From the NCBI RefSeq assembly GCF_023611925.1, contig NZ_CP091456.1, positions 1,964,001 to 2,028,000 of the forward strand: a stretch of 64,000 nucleotides of DNA, read 5' to 3'. How positions within the stretch are numbered: position 1 is the stretch's first letter; every line of letters begins with the position of its first letter. Below, one piece after another: positions 31,868-42,781 of the stretch. Source of the DNA: Avibacterium sp. 20-132 (GTDB lineage Bacteria; Pseudomonadota; Gammaproteobacteria; Enterobacterales; Pasteurellaceae). Below the pieces are notes generated by a model. It saw only the letters and a program-made list of their open reading frames with translations, was not told the origin of the DNA and ran no database searches. A program made the position numbers and the translations under genes.

Positions 31868-31975
31868 ACAACACCAAGACCCCTTTAAAGGGTAACCAAA
31901 GTAATCTCTAAACACGGTTTTCGGTCTTTCACACATCCCTTAAGGGATGTGTGAAGTAAAGGCCCTTATAGGGTA
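31868..31975. repeat. Cluster of three palindromes at the relic's right end
   Basis: Three words built on the same core lie 45-60 bp apart: ccctttaaaggg (about 31873), a 28-bp perfect palindrome centred at 31941/31942 whose core is cccttaaggg, and cccttatagggt (about 31963). None has a T run on its own. The stretch 31761-32025 has no gene. It may be the outer boundary of the element remnant or a set of paired termination/replication sites. Confidence 0.7.
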
Positions 31976-32025
31976 GCCTCAAAACCTCAAGTTTCACGTG
32001 CGGATTATTATTTTGACGTGTAAAA

Positions 32026-33759
32026 TCACATCTTCTCAACAGTTTTAATTCCCAACAAATCTAATCCTTGCTTTAAGGTTTTCTCTGTGAGTAATGCCAG
32101 TTTCAAACGGCTGAGTTTTATTCCTTCATCTTCGTTATTAAGAATTGGGCAATGTTCGTAGAAACTTGAGAAGACGCCGGCTAATTCATAAAGATAGGCA
32201 CAAAGAATATGCGGTGAACCTTCTTTTGCCACTTGTTGGATTGCTTCTTCAAATTGAAGTAATTTGAGGGCTAAGGTACGTTCTTTTTCATCAATGATGT
32301 TAATTGGCGCATCGGCAAGTTGTTCGCTGCTAATGCCTGCTTTATTGAAAATAGAACGGATACGCGTGTAAGCATATTGCATATAAGGGGCGGTGTTGCC
32401 TTCAAAGCTGAGCATATTATCCCAATCAAATACGTAATCTGTTGTGCGGTTTTTGGACAGATCGGCATATTTCACTGAACCAATTCCCACCGCTTCAACC
32501 ACGGCCGCTTTTTCTTCTGCAGAAAGTGCGGTGCTTTTTTCGCTAATTAATTTATCGGCACGCTCAATGGCTTCATCTAGGAGGTCAGCTAATTTTACTG
32601 TTCCGCCAGTACGTGTTTTAAATGGCTTGCCATCTTTACCTAGCATCATACCGAAATTTTTATGTTCTAATTGGAAGCTATCTGGTACATAACCAGCCTT
32701 GCGTGTAATCAGCCACGCTTGTTGCATATGTTGGCTTTGGCGTGTATCTGAAAATACAAGTGCACGATCCGCTTTTAAGGTTTCATAGCGATATTTGGCG
32801 GCGGCAATGTCTGTGGTAGTGTATAAAAATCCACCATCTTTTTTCTGCACGATCACGCCCATTGGATCGCCATCTTTGTTTTTAAATTCATCAAGATAAA
32901 CCACTAATGCGCCGTCATCTTCCACAGCAAGCCCTTGTGCTTTCAGATCTTCTACAATAGCAGGTAGCATTGGGTTATATAGGCTTTCGCCCATCACATC
33001 TTTTTCTGTGAGGGTAACGTTTAGGCGATCGTAATTGCGTTGGTTTTGTTGCATGGTAATATCAACCAACTTTTTCCACATTGTGCGGCAGTATTCATCG
33101 CCACTTTGTAATTTCACTACATAATTACGCGCTTTTTCAGCAAAGGCTTCATCGTTGTCGTAATGTTCTTTTGCTGCACGGTAAAAGGCCTCTAAATCGC
33201 TCAATTCCATTTCGCTGGCGTGTTCATTTTCCATTTTTTCTAAATAGGCGATAAGCATACCGAACTGCGTTCCCCAGTCGCCAACGTGATTAGCACGAAT
33301 CACCTTATGCCCTAAAAATTCAAGGGTACGCACCACTGAATCGCCAATAATGGTCGAACGCAAATGCCCGACGTGCATTTCTTTTGCTACATTTGGTGAA
33401 GAATAGTCGGCAACAATCGTTTCTTTCTTATCGGTGTGAATGCCTAGATGAGCGTCTTTCAAGGCAACTTGCACATTATCCGCAAGCCAAGTTGGGGAGA
33501 GAAAAATGTTAATAAAGCCGGGGCCTGCAATTTCAATGTTGTTTGCAATAGGCTCGAGGTTAAGATGTTCTAGCACGTTTTGTGCAAATTCACGGGGATT
33601 TTGCCCCAATTTTTTTGCAGCAGCCATAATGCCGTTTGCTTGATAATCGCCAAATTGTGGTTTGTTGGATTGGCGTACAAGGGCTTCGCATTGTTCATCT
33701 GCCCCAGCTTGGATCATTGCGTGCTTAATTTTGTCAGATAAAATGGATTGAATATTCAC
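32026..33759 (-). CDS. argS: Arginyl-tRNA synthetase
   Basis: Class I synthetase that charges tRNA-Arg, 577 residues, the usual bacterial length. The N-terminal additional domain ([10 protein letters not shown]) is followed by the ATP-binding HIGH motif as HVGH at 129-132 within [21 protein letters not shown] (split here across its parts). The class-specific KMSKS is degenerate, as is typical of ArgRS. The C-terminal DALR anticodon domain ([12 protein letters not shown]) is present. Divergent from yecM. Confidence 0.96.
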   Translation of the reverse strand: MNIQSILSDKIKHAMIQAGADEQCEALVRQSNKPQFGDYQANGIMAAAKKLGQNPREFAQNVLEHLNLEPIANNIEIAGPGFINIFLSPTWLADNVQVALKDAHLGIHTDKKETIVADYSSPNVAKEMHVGHLRSTIIGDSVVRTLEFLGHKVIRANHVGDWGTQFGMLIAYLEKMENEHASEMELSDLEAFYRAAKEHYDNDEAFAEKARNYVVKLQSGDEYCRTMWKKLVDITMQQNQRNYDRLNVTLTEKDVMGESLYNPMLPAIVEDLKAQGLAVEDDGALVVYLDEFKNKDGDPMGVIVQKKDGGFLYTTTDIAAAKYRYETLKADRALVFSDTRQSQHMQQAWLITRKAGYVPDSFQLEHKNFGMMLGKDGKPFKTRTGGTVKLADLLDEAIERADKLISEKSTALSAEEKAAVVEAVGIGSVKYADLSKNRTTDYVFDWDNMLSFEGNTAPYMQYAYTRIRSIFNKAGISSEQLADAPINIIDEKERTLALKLLQFEEAIQQVAKEGSPHILCAYLYELAGVFSSFYEHCPILNNEDEGIKLSRLKLALLTEKTLKQGLDLLGIKTVEKM

Positions 33760-33848
33760 GGTTTATCCTTAATTTTAAATTGTGAAAATAAAATAATCCG
33801 CTATGATACCGTTCTTTCTGGATTAAGACAAAGATAAAGCAGGAAAAA

Positions 33849-34424
33849 ATGATAAGTCGCGAACAAAATTTTTCATTTTTTGACAACCCTTTCTTTTCCT
33901 ACGATGAATTTGCCAAATTTGAGCAGCAGATTTTACAATTGGCGGAAAAAATGGCATTGCCGTTGCAAGATTATGTGATTGATCACCTTGCGGTGCGCGT
34001 GAACAGCGAGCAATCAGCACAACGTTGGCTCAGTGCGTTATTAATGTGCGGTGAAATTTTAAGTGATAATATCGTCAATGGGCGAAAAATCTATCTTATT
34101 CAATTAGATACGCCATTAACCTTTGCCAATCAGTAAGTACAGATCATTGAATTACCTTTCCCGAAAAATAAACATTATCCACAAGAAGGGTGGGAACATA
34201 TTGAAGCGGTCATTCCTTTTTTGCCTAAAGAAACGGCAAATGCGTGGGTTGAGCGTATAAATTCGCATTTTTTATGGAACAAAATGACAGATGTGAGCGT
34301 CAAAGTGAGTGAACCTAAGGTAGAGGGTGAAAGGCTCCCCAACCCTTCAATTGCAGTGAGTTGTGATCATTCCACTTGCATTAAGGTGCATCCTTATCAT
34401 ATTAAGACGATTGTGGTGTCTTGA
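33849..34424 (+). pseudogene. yecM: YecM-like VOC-family gene with one premature stop
   Basis: The frame encodes an intact E. coli YecM-like protein except for one TAA at 34134-34136; 95 residues precede it and the same frame continues for 95 more codons. Upstream DHLAVRVNSEQSAQRWLSALLMCGE and downstream IIELPFPKNKHYPQEGWEHIEAV and GERLPNPSIAV (motifs quoted in parts) all match YecM. The position corresponds to a Gln in E. coli YecM, so a CAA-to-TAA change is likely. YecM is a metal-binding VOC-fold protein of unknown role. Either half alone would lack half of the fold. Confidence 0.85.
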
Positions 34425-34466
34425 TAAGGGAATAAAGATAACAAGTTAAATAAAGGTGTATTTCTT

Positions 34467-34928
34467 ATGAAAAAAATGAGTTTAGCATTAGCAATTTTAA
34501 TGAGCATTGGCTTAGCAGGTTGTGCAAATCAGGATATTTACAGCGGTGATGTGTATTCTGGTGGACAAGCAAAAGAAGCGCGCTCAATCAGCTATGGTAC
34601 GATTGTTTCTGTAAGAGCGGTGAAAATTCAAGCAGAAAATGAAGGAGTAATCGGTACTGTTGGTGGCGGTGTACTTGGCGGTATTGCGGGTTCTGGCATT
34701 GGTGGCGGTACAGGTCAAGCGATTGCAACGGCAGTTGGTGCAATTGCGGGTGCCGTGATTGGTAGCAAAGTAGAAGAAAAAGCAAGCCAAGTGAATGCGC
34801 AAGAATTGGTGATCAGAAAAAATGATGGTAAACAAATTGTGGTTGTACAAAAATACAATGAAAAATTTGTTCCGGGAGCAAAAGTTCAAATCGTAGGTGA
34901 TTCAAAGCTTAATGTGTCGGTCATCTAA
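34467..34928 (+). CDS. slyB: 15 kDa peptidoglycan-associated outer-membrane lipoprotein (Pcp/SlyB)
   Basis: A 153-residue lipoprotein with a signal peptide and lipobox LAGC (Cys19), preceding a glycine-zipper region (GTVGGGVLGGIAGSGIGGGT and GAIAGAVIG) of the 17 kDa surface antigen family. The C-terminal domain NAQELVIRKNDGKQIVVVQ is the SlyB type. The Pcp/SlyB lipoprotein of Haemophilus is cross-reactive with Omp P6-type antigens and sits in the outer membrane. It is transcribed alone and ended by an uptake-sequence hairpin terminator. Confidence 0.93.
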   Translation: MKKMSLALAILMSIGLAGCANQDIYSGDVYSGGQAKEARSISYGTIVSVRAVKIQAENEGVIGTVGGGVLGGIAGSGIGGGTGQAIATAVGAIAGAVIGSKVEEKASQVNAQELVIRKNDGKQIVVVQKYNEKFVPGAKVQIVGDSKLNVSVI

Positions 34929-34940
34929 TTTGATTGTCAT

Positions 34941-34972
34941 AAAAAGTGCGGTAATTTTTACCGCACTTTTTT
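34941..34972. terminator. Uptake-sequence hairpin terminator after slyB
   Basis: aaaaagtgcggtaa faces ttaccgcacttttt with a 3-base loop, then a T run: two uptake words as the arms of an intrinsic terminator, a common arrangement in this family. Confidence 0.9.
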
Positions 34973-35112
34973 GTTATTGCGCCTAAGCGTATGTATTTCT
35001 CCCTTTTATGTTAATTGAGGTATTTTCGCTATTTCACCGTTCTTTTTCTTAATTCTCACCTCAATTTGGTATATGATAGGCATAAATTTTTATCATAATC
35101 AAAAACGGATTT

Positions 35113-36516
35113 ATGGCGAAACAATACCCTTCAAACTCAAAAGATAAAAAAGTTGAGCAGATTAATATCCCCCCTCATTCCATTGAAGCAGAACAAGCCG
35201 TGATCGGCAGTATGTTGCTGACCGATACCCATTGGGATGCGGTTTCTGAACGCATTATTGCTGAGGATTTTTATACCTTTGAGCATCGTTTGATTTTTCA
35301 ACATATTATGAATTTGATCCGCAATAATAAACCCGTGGATCTTCTTACCTTAGATGAAACATTAAAAGCGGCAGGGGTGAGCGAAGAAGTGGGCGGTTTT
35401 GCCTATTTAGCAGAACTGTCAAAAAATACACCAAGTGCCGCGAACGTGCTGACTTATGCCGAGATTGTACGAGAGAAAGCAATTTTGCGTGAACTTATCG
35501 CGTCCAGTAATAAAATTGCTGAAATGAGCTATCAAACTAAAGGGCGAGATGTAAAAGAAATTCTTGATGATGCCGAACGTGAAGTGTTCAGCATTGCAGA
35601 AAAGCGTACCACGGCGAGTGAAGGGCCGCAAAATATCATTGATATTTTGGATAAAACCATTGATAAAATTGAAGTGCTAAGTATGAGCGAAACCCATAAT
35701 GGGGTAACAGGGGTAACGACGGGCTTTATTGATTTAGACCGCAAAACCGCAGGCTTACAGCCTTCGGATTTAATTATTGTTGCCGCACGCCCTTCTATGG
35801 GGAAAACCACCTTTGCGATGAATTTATGTGAAAATGCCGCATTAGCCAGTGATAAACCTGTGTTGGTCTTTAGTTTAGAGATGCCTTCAGAGCAAATTAT
35901 GATGCGTTCTTTAGCTTCTCTTTCCCGGGTGGATCAAACGAAAATTCGGACTGGACAAGGTTTAGATGAAGGGGATTGGGCGAAAATTGCCAGCACCTTA
36001 GGGATATTTAGGAAAAAACCCAATTTGTATATTGATGATTCTTCAGGGCTAACGCCAACTGAATTGCGTTCGCGTGCGAGACGCGTGTATCGCGAACACA
36101 GCGGGCTGAGCCTGATTATGGTGGATTATTTGCAGTTAATGCGTGCGCCCGCGTTTTCCGATAACCGTACCTTGGAAATTGCAGAAATTTCGCGTTCTTT
36201 GAAAGCCTTAGCAAAAGAGTTGGAAGTGCCTGTGATTGCTCTTTCACAGCTTAACCGTACCTTGGAAAACCGTGCGGATAAACGTCCTGTAAACTCAGAT
36301 TTACGTGAGTCAGGATCTATTGAGCAAGATGCGGATTTGATTATGTTTATTTACCGCGATGAAGTATATAACGATAATTCGGAAGAGAAAGGCATTGCAG
36401 AAATTATTATCGGTAAGCAACGTAATGGCCCGATTGGTAAAGTGCGGTTAAAATTTAACGGACAATTTTCTCGTTTTGACAACCTTAAAGATCAACCTGA
36501 TTATTCTTACGAGTAG
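35113..36516 (+). CDS. dnaB: Replicative DNA helicase DnaB
   Basis: Hexameric 5'-3' helicase of the chromosome replication fork, 467 residues. N-terminal primase-interaction domain (PPHSIEAEQAVIGSML), linker, then RecA-like motor with Walker A ARPSMGKT at 225-232, Walker B region LIMVDYLQLM, and DLRESGSIEQDADLIMF near the end. It differs clearly from the shorter element helicases at 30515 and 62776, which share the [11 protein letters not shown] motif. Overlapping spacing: alr begins 5 bp after its stop. In H. influenzae dnaB, alr and pgi form the same row. Confidence 0.97.
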   Translation: MAKQYPSNSKDKKVEQINIPPHSIEAEQAVIGSMLLTDTHWDAVSERIIAEDFYTFEHRLIFQHIMNLIRNNKPVDLLTLDETLKAAGVSEEVGGFAYLAELSKNTPSAANVLTYAEIVREKAILRELIASSNKIAEMSYQTKGRDVKEILDDAEREVFSIAEKRTTASEGPQNIIDILDKTIDKIEVLSMSETHNGVTGVTTGFIDLDRKTAGLQPSDLIIVAARPSMGKTTFAMNLCENAALASDKPVLVFSLEMPSEQIMMRSLASLSRVDQTKIRTGQGLDEGDWAKIASTLGIFRKKPNLYIDDSSGLTPTELRSRARRVYREHSGLSLIMVDYLQLMRAPAFSDNRTLEIAEISRSLKALAKELEVPVIALSQLNRTLENRADKRPVNSDLRESGSIEQDADLIMFIYRDEVYNDNSEEKGIAEIIIGKQRNGPIGKVRLKFNGQFSRFDNLKDQPDYSYE

Positions 36517-36521
36517 GCATT

Positions 36522-37607
36522 ATGATTGATGTAAAACCCGCTACGGCAAAAATTAGCTCACAGGCATTAAAACATAATATTGGGGTGATCAAACAAAAAG
36601 CACCACATAGCAAAGTGATTGCCGTCGTAAAAGCTAATGCCTATGGACACGGTGTGGCGTTTGTCGCCTCTGTGTTGGAAGAATTTGTCGATTGTTTTGG
36701 CGTTGCGCGCTTAGAAGAAGCACTCACATTACGTTCAAATGGGATTACAAAGCCCATTTTATTATTAGAAGGCTTTTTCCGCGCGAAAGATCTACCGATT
36801 ATTGCCGTCAATAATATCCAAACTATCGTGCATAACGAAGAGCAGTTAAATGCCTTACAGCAAGCCAATTTACCCAACCCAATTAACGTTTGGCTCAAAA
36901 TTGACACGGGAATGCACCGCCTTGGTGTCGCGTTAGAGGAAGTAGAGACATTTTGCCAAGCGCTTGAAAAATGTCCAAATATTGAACCGCACTTTGGTTT
37001 TGTGAGTCATTTTAGCCGTGCCGATGAATTAGAATCAGATTACACCCAAAAGCAACTTAACGCATTTCTTCAAGCGACGAAAAATAGAGTAGGGGAGCGT
37101 AGTATTGCCGCCTCTGGGGGCATTTTATTTTGGCCTGAAGCGCATTTGGATTGGATTCGTCCCGGCATTATTTTATATGGCATTTCACCGAATAACGTAC
37201 CAAGTCAAGAATACGGCTTAATGCCTGTGATGACACTCACTTCATCGCTGATTGCCGTGCGTAATCATAAAAAAGGCGAACCCGTAGGATATGGTGGAAA
37301 ATGGGTGAGCGAACAAGATACCAAAATTGGTGTTGTTGCCATTGGCTATGGAGATGGCTATCCAAGAGATATGCCACAAGGGACTCCGGTTTATCTTAAT
37401 GGACGTCGTGTGCCAATTGTGGGCAGAGTATCAATGGATATGCTCACTGTGGATCTTGGTCAAGACAGCCAGGATCAAGTGGGGGACGAAGTAATCTTAT
37501 GGGGTAAGGAATTACCTATTGAAGAAATCGCAGCAATAAGTGGCATTTTAAGTTATGAATTAATAACAAAACTCACCCCACGAGTTTTGACGGAATATAT
37601 TGATTAA
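36522..37607 (+). CDS. alr: Alanine racemase
   Basis: PLP enzyme that makes D-alanine for peptidoglycan. Lys37 in AVVKANAYGHG forms the Schiff base and the second catalytic residue is Tyr257 in EPVGYGGKW. SMDMLTVDLG near the end is the family signature of the C-terminal beta domain. The length of 361 is standard. It starts 5 bp after dnaB. Confidence 0.96.
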   Translation: MIDVKPATAKISSQALKHNIGVIKQKAPHSKVIAVVKANAYGHGVAFVASVLEEFVDCFGVARLEEALTLRSNGITKPILLLEGFFRAKDLPIIAVNNIQTIVHNEEQLNALQQANLPNPINVWLKIDTGMHRLGVALEEVETFCQALEKCPNIEPHFGFVSHFSRADELESDYTQKQLNAFLQATKNRVGERSIAASGGILFWPEAHLDWIRPGIILYGISPNNVPSQEYGLMPVMTLTSSLIAVRNHKKGEPVGYGGKWVSEQDTKIGVVAIGYGDGYPRDMPQGTPVYLNGRRVPIVGRVSMDMLTVDLGQDSQDQVGDEVILWGKELPIEEIAAISGILSYELITKLTPRVLTEYID

Positions 37608-37640
37608 TTTTTTAATTAAACTTAATAAAAGGAAACTCAA

Positions 37641-39287
37641 ATGAAAAACATCAACCCAACCAGCACGCAAGCGTGGAAAGCCTTAGAACAACATAAAAAC
37701 AATCTAGGCGAAACCACTATTCAACAATTATTTGCGCAAGAGCCTAACCGTTTTAAAGATTATTCTTTAACCTTTAATCAGGATATTTTAGTGGATTATT
37801 CAAAAAATAATCTTACTCAAGAAACCTTAGGGCTATTGCGTCAATTAGCGGAAGAATGTGGCTTGCAAGCCGCAACGGAAGCGATGTTCAGCGGGGAAAA
37901 AATTAACCGCACTGAAAACCGTGCTGTGCTACACACCGCATTGCGTAATCGCTCAAATACCCCTGTCTTGGTGGATGGTAAAGATGTGATGCCAGAAGTG
38001 AATGCGGTACTTGCTAAAATGAAATCGTTCTGCGATCGTGTTATTTCAGGGGAATGGAAAGGCTATACAGGCAAAGCCATTACCGATGTGATTAATATTG
38101 GTATCGGCGGTTCAGATTTAGGGCCTTATATGGTTACTGAAGCCTTACGCCCTTACAAAAATCACCTGACAATGCACTTTGTCTCTAATGTAGATGGCAC
38201 ACATATCGCTGAAACATTGAAAAAAGTGAATCCAGAAACCACGCTGGTGCTAGTCGCATCAAAAACCTTCACTACGCAAGAAACAATGACCAACGCAAAT
38301 TCTGCACGTGATTGGTTCTTAGCCAGTGCGAAAGATGAAGCGCATATTGCAAAACATTTCGCCGCACTTTCAACTAACGCAAAAGAAGTAGAAAAGTTCG
38401 GCACTGATACGGCAAATATGTTTGAATTTTGGGATTGGGTTGGCGGACGCTATTCCTTATGGTCAGCGATTGGCTTATCTATCGCCCTTTCTATCGGCTT
38501 TGAAAACTTTGAAGCCTTGCTATCGGGGGCGCACGAAATGGATAAACATTTCCGCAATGCGCCGCTTGCAGAAAATATTCCTGCAACATTAGCCTTAGTG
38601 GGCTTATGGAACACCAATTTCCTTGGGGCGCAAACAGAAGCTATTTTGCCTTATGACCAATATTTACACCGCTTTGCCGCCTATTTCCAACAAGGTAATA
38701 TGGAATCAAACGGAAAATATGTAGGACGTGATGGTAAAGTGGTGGATTACCAAACAGGCCCAATTATCTGGGGGGAACCGGGTACAAACGGACAACACGC
38801 GTTTTATCAATTAATTCACCAAGGTAAAATTTTAATTCCTTGTGATTTTATTGCCCCTGCACAAACTCATAATCCACTTTCAGATCATCATCTGAAATTA
38901 TTGTCTAATTTCTTTGCACAAACGGAAGCATTGGCGTTTGGTAAGACAAAAGAAGAAGTAGAAGCAGAATTTGTGAAAGCGGGTAAATCCCTTGATGAAG
39001 TGAAAGAGATTGTACCATTTAAAGTGTTCACTGGTAACAAACCAACCAACTCAATTTTATTGCAAAAAATCACGCCATTTAGCTTAGGGGCATTAATTGC
39101 AATGTATGAACACAAAATCTTCACTCAAGGTGTGATCTTCAACATTTTCAGCTTTGACCAATGGGGAGTAGAACTTGGCAAACAGCTTGCTAACCGTATT
39201 TTACCAGAGCTTGAAAACAACAGCGAAATCACCAGCCACGACAGCTCAACTAATGGTTTAATCAACCAATATAAAGCGTGGCGTTAA
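37641..39287 (+). CDS. pgi: Glucose-6-phosphate isomerase
   Basis: Glycolytic interconversion of glucose 6-phosphate and fructose 6-phosphate, 548 residues. Signature motifs [14 protein letters not shown], the substrate loop [11 protein letters not shown], the catalytic-site segment [16 protein letters not shown], and the C-terminal [16 protein letters not shown] are intact. ATG 37641 has AAAGGA upstream. A strong terminator follows. Confidence 0.97.
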   Translation: MKNINPTSTQAWKALEQHKNNLGETTIQQLFAQEPNRFKDYSLTFNQDILVDYSKNNLTQETLGLLRQLAEECGLQAATEAMFSGEKINRTENRAVLHTALRNRSNTPVLVDGKDVMPEVNAVLAKMKSFCDRVISGEWKGYTGKAITDVINIGIGGSDLGPYMVTEALRPYKNHLTMHFVSNVDGTHIAETLKKVNPETTLVLVASKTFTTQETMTNANSARDWFLASAKDEAHIAKHFAALSTNAKEVEKFGTDTANMFEFWDWVGGRYSLWSAIGLSIALSIGFENFEALLSGAHEMDKHFRNAPLAENIPATLALVGLWNTNFLGAQTEAILPYDQYLHRFAAYFQQGNMESNGKYVGRDGKVVDYQTGPIIWGEPGTNGQHAFYQLIHQGKILIPCDFIAPAQTHNPLSDHHLKLLSNFFAQTEALAFGKTKEEVEAEFVKAGKSLDEVKEIVPFKVFTGNKPTNSILLQKITPFSLGALIAMYEHKIFTQGVIFNIFSFDQWGVELGKQLANRILPELENNSEITSHDSSTNGLINQYKAWR

Positions 39288-39310
39288 GATACAAACGAGT
39301 CTAGTGAATG

Positions 39311-39341
39311 AATAAGCGGGGGAATACCCGCTTATTTTTTT
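39311..39341 (+). terminator. Terminator after pgi
   Basis: aataagcggg and cccgcttatt with a short loop and a T run. Confidence 0.88.
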
Positions 39342-39479
39342 ATTGATTTATGGCATGAAGGTTTTGAACTATTTTTATAGTCAAAAAAATGATACCAAGA
39401 TCACAAATTTAGTTAAATTATTTTAACTTTTATAATTCTGTAACGTACAATATGTTTATTCAATAAAGGGAGTGTATCA

Positions 39480-40136
39480 ATGAAATTAGCAAAAGCGCTA
39501 TCAGAGGCGGATAAAAAAATTTTATCTTCTTATTTCCCGCTAGCTGATCTTTTAGCGAGCTTACTTGGGGACTTTGCTGAAGTTGTTATTCATGAATTGA
39601 GTGAACTGAGTTGCTCTGTGGTAAAAATTGTTAACGGCTTCCATACGGAGAGAAAAGTTGGATCTCCTATCACGGATAAGGCTTTAAAAATTTTAAAGGA
39701 ATACCAAGATAATTTTTCATATCTAGAAAAAAGTTATTTTTCTACCATGGCAAATGGGAAAGTGATGAAATCCACTACACATATTATTTTAGGTGAAAAA
39801 GGTCAGCCAATTGGTTTATTTTGTATTAACTTAAATTTATCTTCTTCTTTCTATTCTATCTTGCAAACCTTTCAAATACCTTCTGAGCCTCATTTAAATA
39901 ATGAAGCTTTTGGTGCTGATGTGGGGCATTTAGTTGAATTAGCTTTACAAAAAGCAGCACTACAGATTAGTAATCAGGCTAATGTTACTGCGAAGAATAA
40001 AACGAAGTTATTAATTTCATTATTGAATGATAGTGGGATTTTTGAGTTAAAAGAGGCGATTAATTTAGTCGCTGAAAAATTGGGGATTACGAAACACGCT
40101 GTATATAAGCATTTGCGCGAGTTGAAATCTTGTTAA
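39480..40136 (+). CDS. YheO/DauR-type transcriptional regulator
   Basis: A 218-residue regulator with an N-terminal YheO-like PAS domain (about 15-130: PLADLLASLLGDFAEVVIHE, KSTTHIILGEKGQPIGLFCI) and a C-terminal DauR-like helix-turn-helix (LGITKHAVYKHLRELK at the end). In Pseudomonas DauR represses D-arginine catabolism. Here the two genes downstream on the same strand (a permease and a cysteine desulfidase-like enzyme) are its likely targets. The ATG is preceded by AAAGGGAG. Ligand is unknown. Confidence 0.8.
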   Translation: MKLAKALSEADKKILSSYFPLADLLASLLGDFAEVVIHELSELSCSVVKIVNGFHTERKVGSPITDKALKILKEYQDNFSYLEKSYFSTMANGKVMKSTTHIILGEKGQPIGLFCINLNLSSSFYSILQTFQIPSEPHLNNEAFGADVGHLVELALQKAALQISNQANVTAKNKTKLLISLLNDSGIFELKEAINLVAEKLGITKHAVYKHLRELKSC

Positions 40137-40164
40137 TTATACTTATTACATAAAGGAGTCCGTT

Positions 40165-41436
40165 ATGGAAACTCAACTCTCTAAACAAGAAATAAAACAA
40201 GCAATGAAATTTGACTCTACGGATTTTGGTTGGGTCATTATGAGTATTGGTATGGCAATTGGTGCGGGAATCGTGTTTCTTCCTGTACAGGTTGGCTTAA
40301 TGGGAATGTGGGTATTTTTACTTTCCTCTATTATTGGTTATCCGGCAATGTATTTATTTCAAAGGTTATTTATTAATACATTGGCAGAATCACCAAAATG
40401 CCAAGACTACCCCAGTGTTATTTCTGGCTATTTAGGTAAAAATTGGGGGATTTTATTAGGCTTACTTTATTTTATTATGCTGATTATTTGGATGTTTGTT
40501 TATTCTACTGCAATTACAAATGACAGTGCCTCTTATTTACATACCTTTGGGTTAACCGATGAATTATTATCAAAAAATCCATTTTATGGATTAGTGATTA
40601 TCTGTATTTTAGTCGCAATAGCTTCCCGTGGTGAACAACTATTATTTAAGTTGTCTAGTTTTATGGTGCTTACTAAGCTATTTGTTGTCATTGCACTAGG
40701 ATTTTCAATGATTGGAATGTGGCATTTATATAATATAGGCGCATTACCTGAAACAGGTTTGCTGATTAAAAATGCTATTATTACTTTACCTTTCACATTA
40801 ACCTCTATTTTATTTATTCAGACTTTAAGTCCAATGGTTATTTCTTATCGTTCTCGTGAACAAAATAGGGAGATCGCACGACGCAAAGCATTAAGAGCAA
40901 TGAATATTGCGTTTTTAGTTTTATTTACTTCCGTCTTTTTCTATGCTGTCTCTTTTACCTTAGCAATGGGAAGAGAAGAAGCCTTAAAAGCCTATGAGCA
41001 AAATATTTCCGCCTTAGCGATTGTTGCACAATTTTTCCCAGGTTCTTGGGCAACCTATGTTGGTATGATTTTAAATATTTTTGCGGTGATGACAGCTTTC
41101 TTTGGTGTATATTTAGGTTTTCATGAAGCAACGCAAGGGATTGTATTGAATATGTTACAACGCTTTATGCCGGCAGATAAAATTAATCAGAAATGGGTTG
41201 CGAAAGGAATTATGTTAGCTGCTATTCTGCTTGCTTGGAGTGCTATTGTATTAAATGCGCCAGTATTAAGCTTCACGTCTATTTGTAGCCCAATTTTTGG
41301 TTTAGTTGGTTGCTTGATTCCAGCTTATTTAGTTTATAAAGTACCAATGTTACATAAATATAAAGGCATTGCACTTTATATCATTATTATTACTGGCATT
41401 TTATTATGTATTTCACCATTTTTAGCATTAATGTAG
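40165..41436 (+). CDS. HAAAP/SdaC-CyuP-type amino acid permease
   Basis: A 423-residue membrane protein with about eleven helices of the hydroxy/aromatic amino acid permease family (SdaC, TdcC, CyuP). GMAIGAGIVFLPVQVGLMG near 30-50 is the family's N-terminal glycine motif; the loop ESPKCQDYPSVISGYLG follows. Its position between a YheO-type regulator and a CyuA-type enzyme suggests serine/cysteine uptake, like E. coli cyuP-cyuA. Six bases before its stop the next gene begins closely (6 bp gap). Confidence 0.8.
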   Translation: METQLSKQEIKQAMKFDSTDFGWVIMSIGMAIGAGIVFLPVQVGLMGMWVFLLSSIIGYPAMYLFQRLFINTLAESPKCQDYPSVISGYLGKNWGILLGLLYFIMLIIWMFVYSTAITNDSASYLHTFGLTDELLSKNPFYGLVIICILVAIASRGEQLLFKLSSFMVLTKLFVVIALGFSMIGMWHLYNIGALPETGLLIKNAIITLPFTLTSILFIQTLSPMVISYRSREQNREIARRKALRAMNIAFLVLFTSVFFYAVSFTLAMGREEALKAYEQNISALAIVAQFFPGSWATYVGMILNIFAVMTAFFGVYLGFHEATQGIVLNMLQRFMPADKINQKWVAKGIMLAAILLAWSAIVLNAPVLSFTSICSPIFGLVGCLIPAYLVYKVPMLHKYKGIALYIIIITGILLCISPFLALM

Positions 41437-41442
41437 GAGCTT

Positions 41443-42747
41443 ATGATGAACGCACATTTATTGGCTTTTGAGCCAGCATTGATAAATATTGTAAAGCAGG
41501 ATGTTGTGCCTGCATTAGGGTGTACCGAACCGATTTCTCTAGCACTAGCCTCTGCGACTGCCGCATCACATTTAGGGCAATTCCCAGATAAAATTGTGGC
41601 AAAAGTTTCACCAAATCTAATGAAAAACGGCTTGGGAGTCGCGGTTCCTGGTACGGGAATGGTTGGATTGCCTATTGCCGCCGCGGTAGGTGCGATTGGC
41701 GGAGATGCAAAAGCCGGATTAGAGGTATTAAATAAAATTACACCAGAGCAGGTAGAGCAGGCTAAACAGCTTTTAGCGCAACACAAAGTGAGTGTTTGTA
41801 TTCAGCAAACGGATCAAATTTTGTATGCAGAATCAACGCTATATGCTGGCGATGATTGGGTAAGGGTGGTTATTCAAGGACAGCATACGAATATTATTCT
41901 TATTGAGAAAAAAGGGGAGGTTATCTATCAAGTAGAAGATAACCAACATCAAGACCTTGATCCTTATGCAATTTTTGAGCAGCTAAAGGCAAAAGATATT
42001 TTTGATTTTTCAATGACAGTGCCTTTGGATAAAATTGCATTTATTAATCAAGCTGAAAAATTGAATAAAGCTTTATCTAATGAAGGATTACGTAGTGATT
42101 ATGGATTACGTATAGGCCGTACATTACAGAAACATATTGGTGATGGGCTTATATCAGATGATTTGCTTTCACGTATTATGATTAATACAACAGCGGCATC
42201 AGATGCCAGAATGGGCGGCGCTAGTTTACCGGCAATGAGTAATTCTGGTTCGGGTAATCAAGGTATCACTGCGACAATGCCTGTTGTTGTCGTGGCGGAT
42301 CATCTCAAGGTTGATGAAGAAAAACGTACACGCGCATTATTTTTATCACATTTAATGGCAATTTTTATTCATAGTAAGCTACCAAAACTTTCTGCCCTTT
42401 GTGCGGTAACTACTGCGGCAATGGGAAGTTGTGCTGGGATTTCTTATTTATTAACAGATAAATTTGATACGGCAGCAATGGCGATAAGTAGTATGATCGG
42501 TGATATTAGTGGGATTATTTGTGATGGCGCTGCAAATAGTTGTGCAATGAAAGTATCGACAAGTGTTACATCAGCATATAAATCGGTGTTGATGGCAATG
42601 AATCAAACAGGTGTAACCGGTAATGAAGGGATTGTGGAACATTGTGTTGATGAAAGTATAGAAAATTTATGTGCGATTGCTTGTAAGAGTATGCAACACA
42701 CAGATGTGCAAATTATTGAGATTATGGCAAACAAACCTCAAGGCTAG
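41443..42747 (+). CDS. L-cysteine desulfidase family protein (CyuA/YhaM, UPF0597)
   Basis: A 434-residue protein of the UPF0597/CyuA family, an iron-sulfur L-cysteine desulfidase producing pyruvate, ammonia and H2S. A key N-terminal cysteine is Cys27 in [13 protein letters not shown]. Later motifs are [28 protein letters not shown] and [16 protein letters not shown], which also hold the conserved cysteines of a [4Fe-4S] site. In E. coli the homologue is cysteine-induced (cyuA). A good terminator follows. Substrate identity is inferred from family and neighbours. Confidence 0.82.
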   Translation: MMNAHLLAFEPALINIVKQDVVPALGCTEPISLALASATAASHLGQFPDKIVAKVSPNLMKNGLGVAVPGTGMVGLPIAAAVGAIGGDAKAGLEVLNKITPEQVEQAKQLLAQHKVSVCIQQTDQILYAESTLYAGDDWVRVVIQGQHTNIILIEKKGEVIYQVEDNQHQDLDPYAIFEQLKAKDIFDFSMTVPLDKIAFINQAEKLNKALSNEGLRSDYGLRIGRTLQKHIGDGLISDDLLSRIMINTTAASDARMGGASLPAMSNSGSGNQGITATMPVVVVADHLKVDEEKRTRALFLSHLMAIFIHSKLPKLSALCAVTTAAMGSCAGISYLLTDKFDTAAMAISSMIGDISGIICDGAANSCAMKVSTSVTSAYKSVLMAMNQTGVTGNEGIVEHCVDESIENLCAIACKSMQHTDVQIIEIMANKPQG

Positions 42748-42781
42748 CCTTTACTAGATATCCCTCTCGGTTTATCAAAAT

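Noticed and set aside
31976..32010. Group II intron domain V-like word (caagtttcacgtgcgg)
   Set aside because: Only one strand of a possible stem is present and no intron-encoded protein or domain VI follows.
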